A DNA stretch of 13,501 bases from Clostridia bacterium. GTDB lineage: Bacteria; Bacillota; Clostridia; Christensenellales; Borkfalkiaceae. Below, in pieces: positions 13,498 to 13,501 of this stretch. The stretch's first letter is position 1. Each line of letters begins with the position of its first letter. Below the pieces are notes generated by a model, which worked only from the letters and a program-made list of their open reading frames with translations, was not told the DNA's origin and did no database searches. Location: the NCBI GenBank assembly GCA_900770945.1, contig CAAGME010000050.1, positions 1 through 13,501 on the forward strand, written 5' to 3'. The position numbers were made by a program, and so were the translations under genes.

Positions 13498-13501
13498 CTG
13501 A

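Noticed and set aside
1..13501. CRISPR arrays, tRNA and rRNA genes
   Set aside because: No regularly spaced direct repeats and no tRNA- or rRNA-like conserved sequences were seen on either strand.

Overview
The window looks like a chromosomal stretch of an uncultured anaerobic Clostridia-type Bacillota, possibly Christensenellales-like. This is inferred from AGGAGG-type ribosome sites, TTGACT/TATAAT-type promoters, an ABC pair, DtxR and methyltransferase set common in that class, a flavin/rubredoxin fusion protein, and moderate GC with many CGN/GCG codons. Genes for iron and redox handling dominate. Several genes are broken, so the region has either been rearranged or carries assembly errors.

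Left block (1-5220): the 3' end of a frameshifted TetR-type regulator, then two overlapping genes for a heterodimeric six-helix ABC transporter (281-3794) resembling the IrtA/IrtB and YbtP/YbtQ iron-siderophore families. A DtxR-family repressor (3901-4263) carries the Fe-type Met/Cys/Glu/His ligand set. A clean promoter then leads through a truncated second HTH regulator into a SAM methyltransferase (4609-5220). TTAG-N6-CTAA inverted repeats lie in front of both the ABC operon and the methyltransferase operon and are plausible iron boxes for the DtxR protein.

Middle block (5221-7674): a gene-poor stretch starts with a strong extended -10 promoter and several hairpins, two of them mutually exclusive. 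It is followed by a membrane-anchored hypothetical ORF, probably partial, and a secreted lipoprotein with a C-terminal rhodanese domain.

Redox block (7675-11017): a Crp/Fnr regulator on the minus strand diverges from a ferredoxin-like gene. The shared intergenic region holds overlapping promoters and a perfect TGTTGT-N4-ACAACA palindrome centred at about -41.5 of the ferredoxin promoter. Downstream come a small gene broken by two frameshifts, a ferritin, a flavin-reductase/rubredoxin fusion, and the first 29 codons of ccdA.

Right block (10988-13501): ccdA is cut off by a segment of about 1.06 kb carrying two unrecognised minus-strand genes, one itself truncated. The other side of the segment abuts the 5'-truncated end of a reversed-domain, membrane-anchored GH3 glycosidase. 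The window ends in possible insertion-sequence end sequences and strong hairpins.
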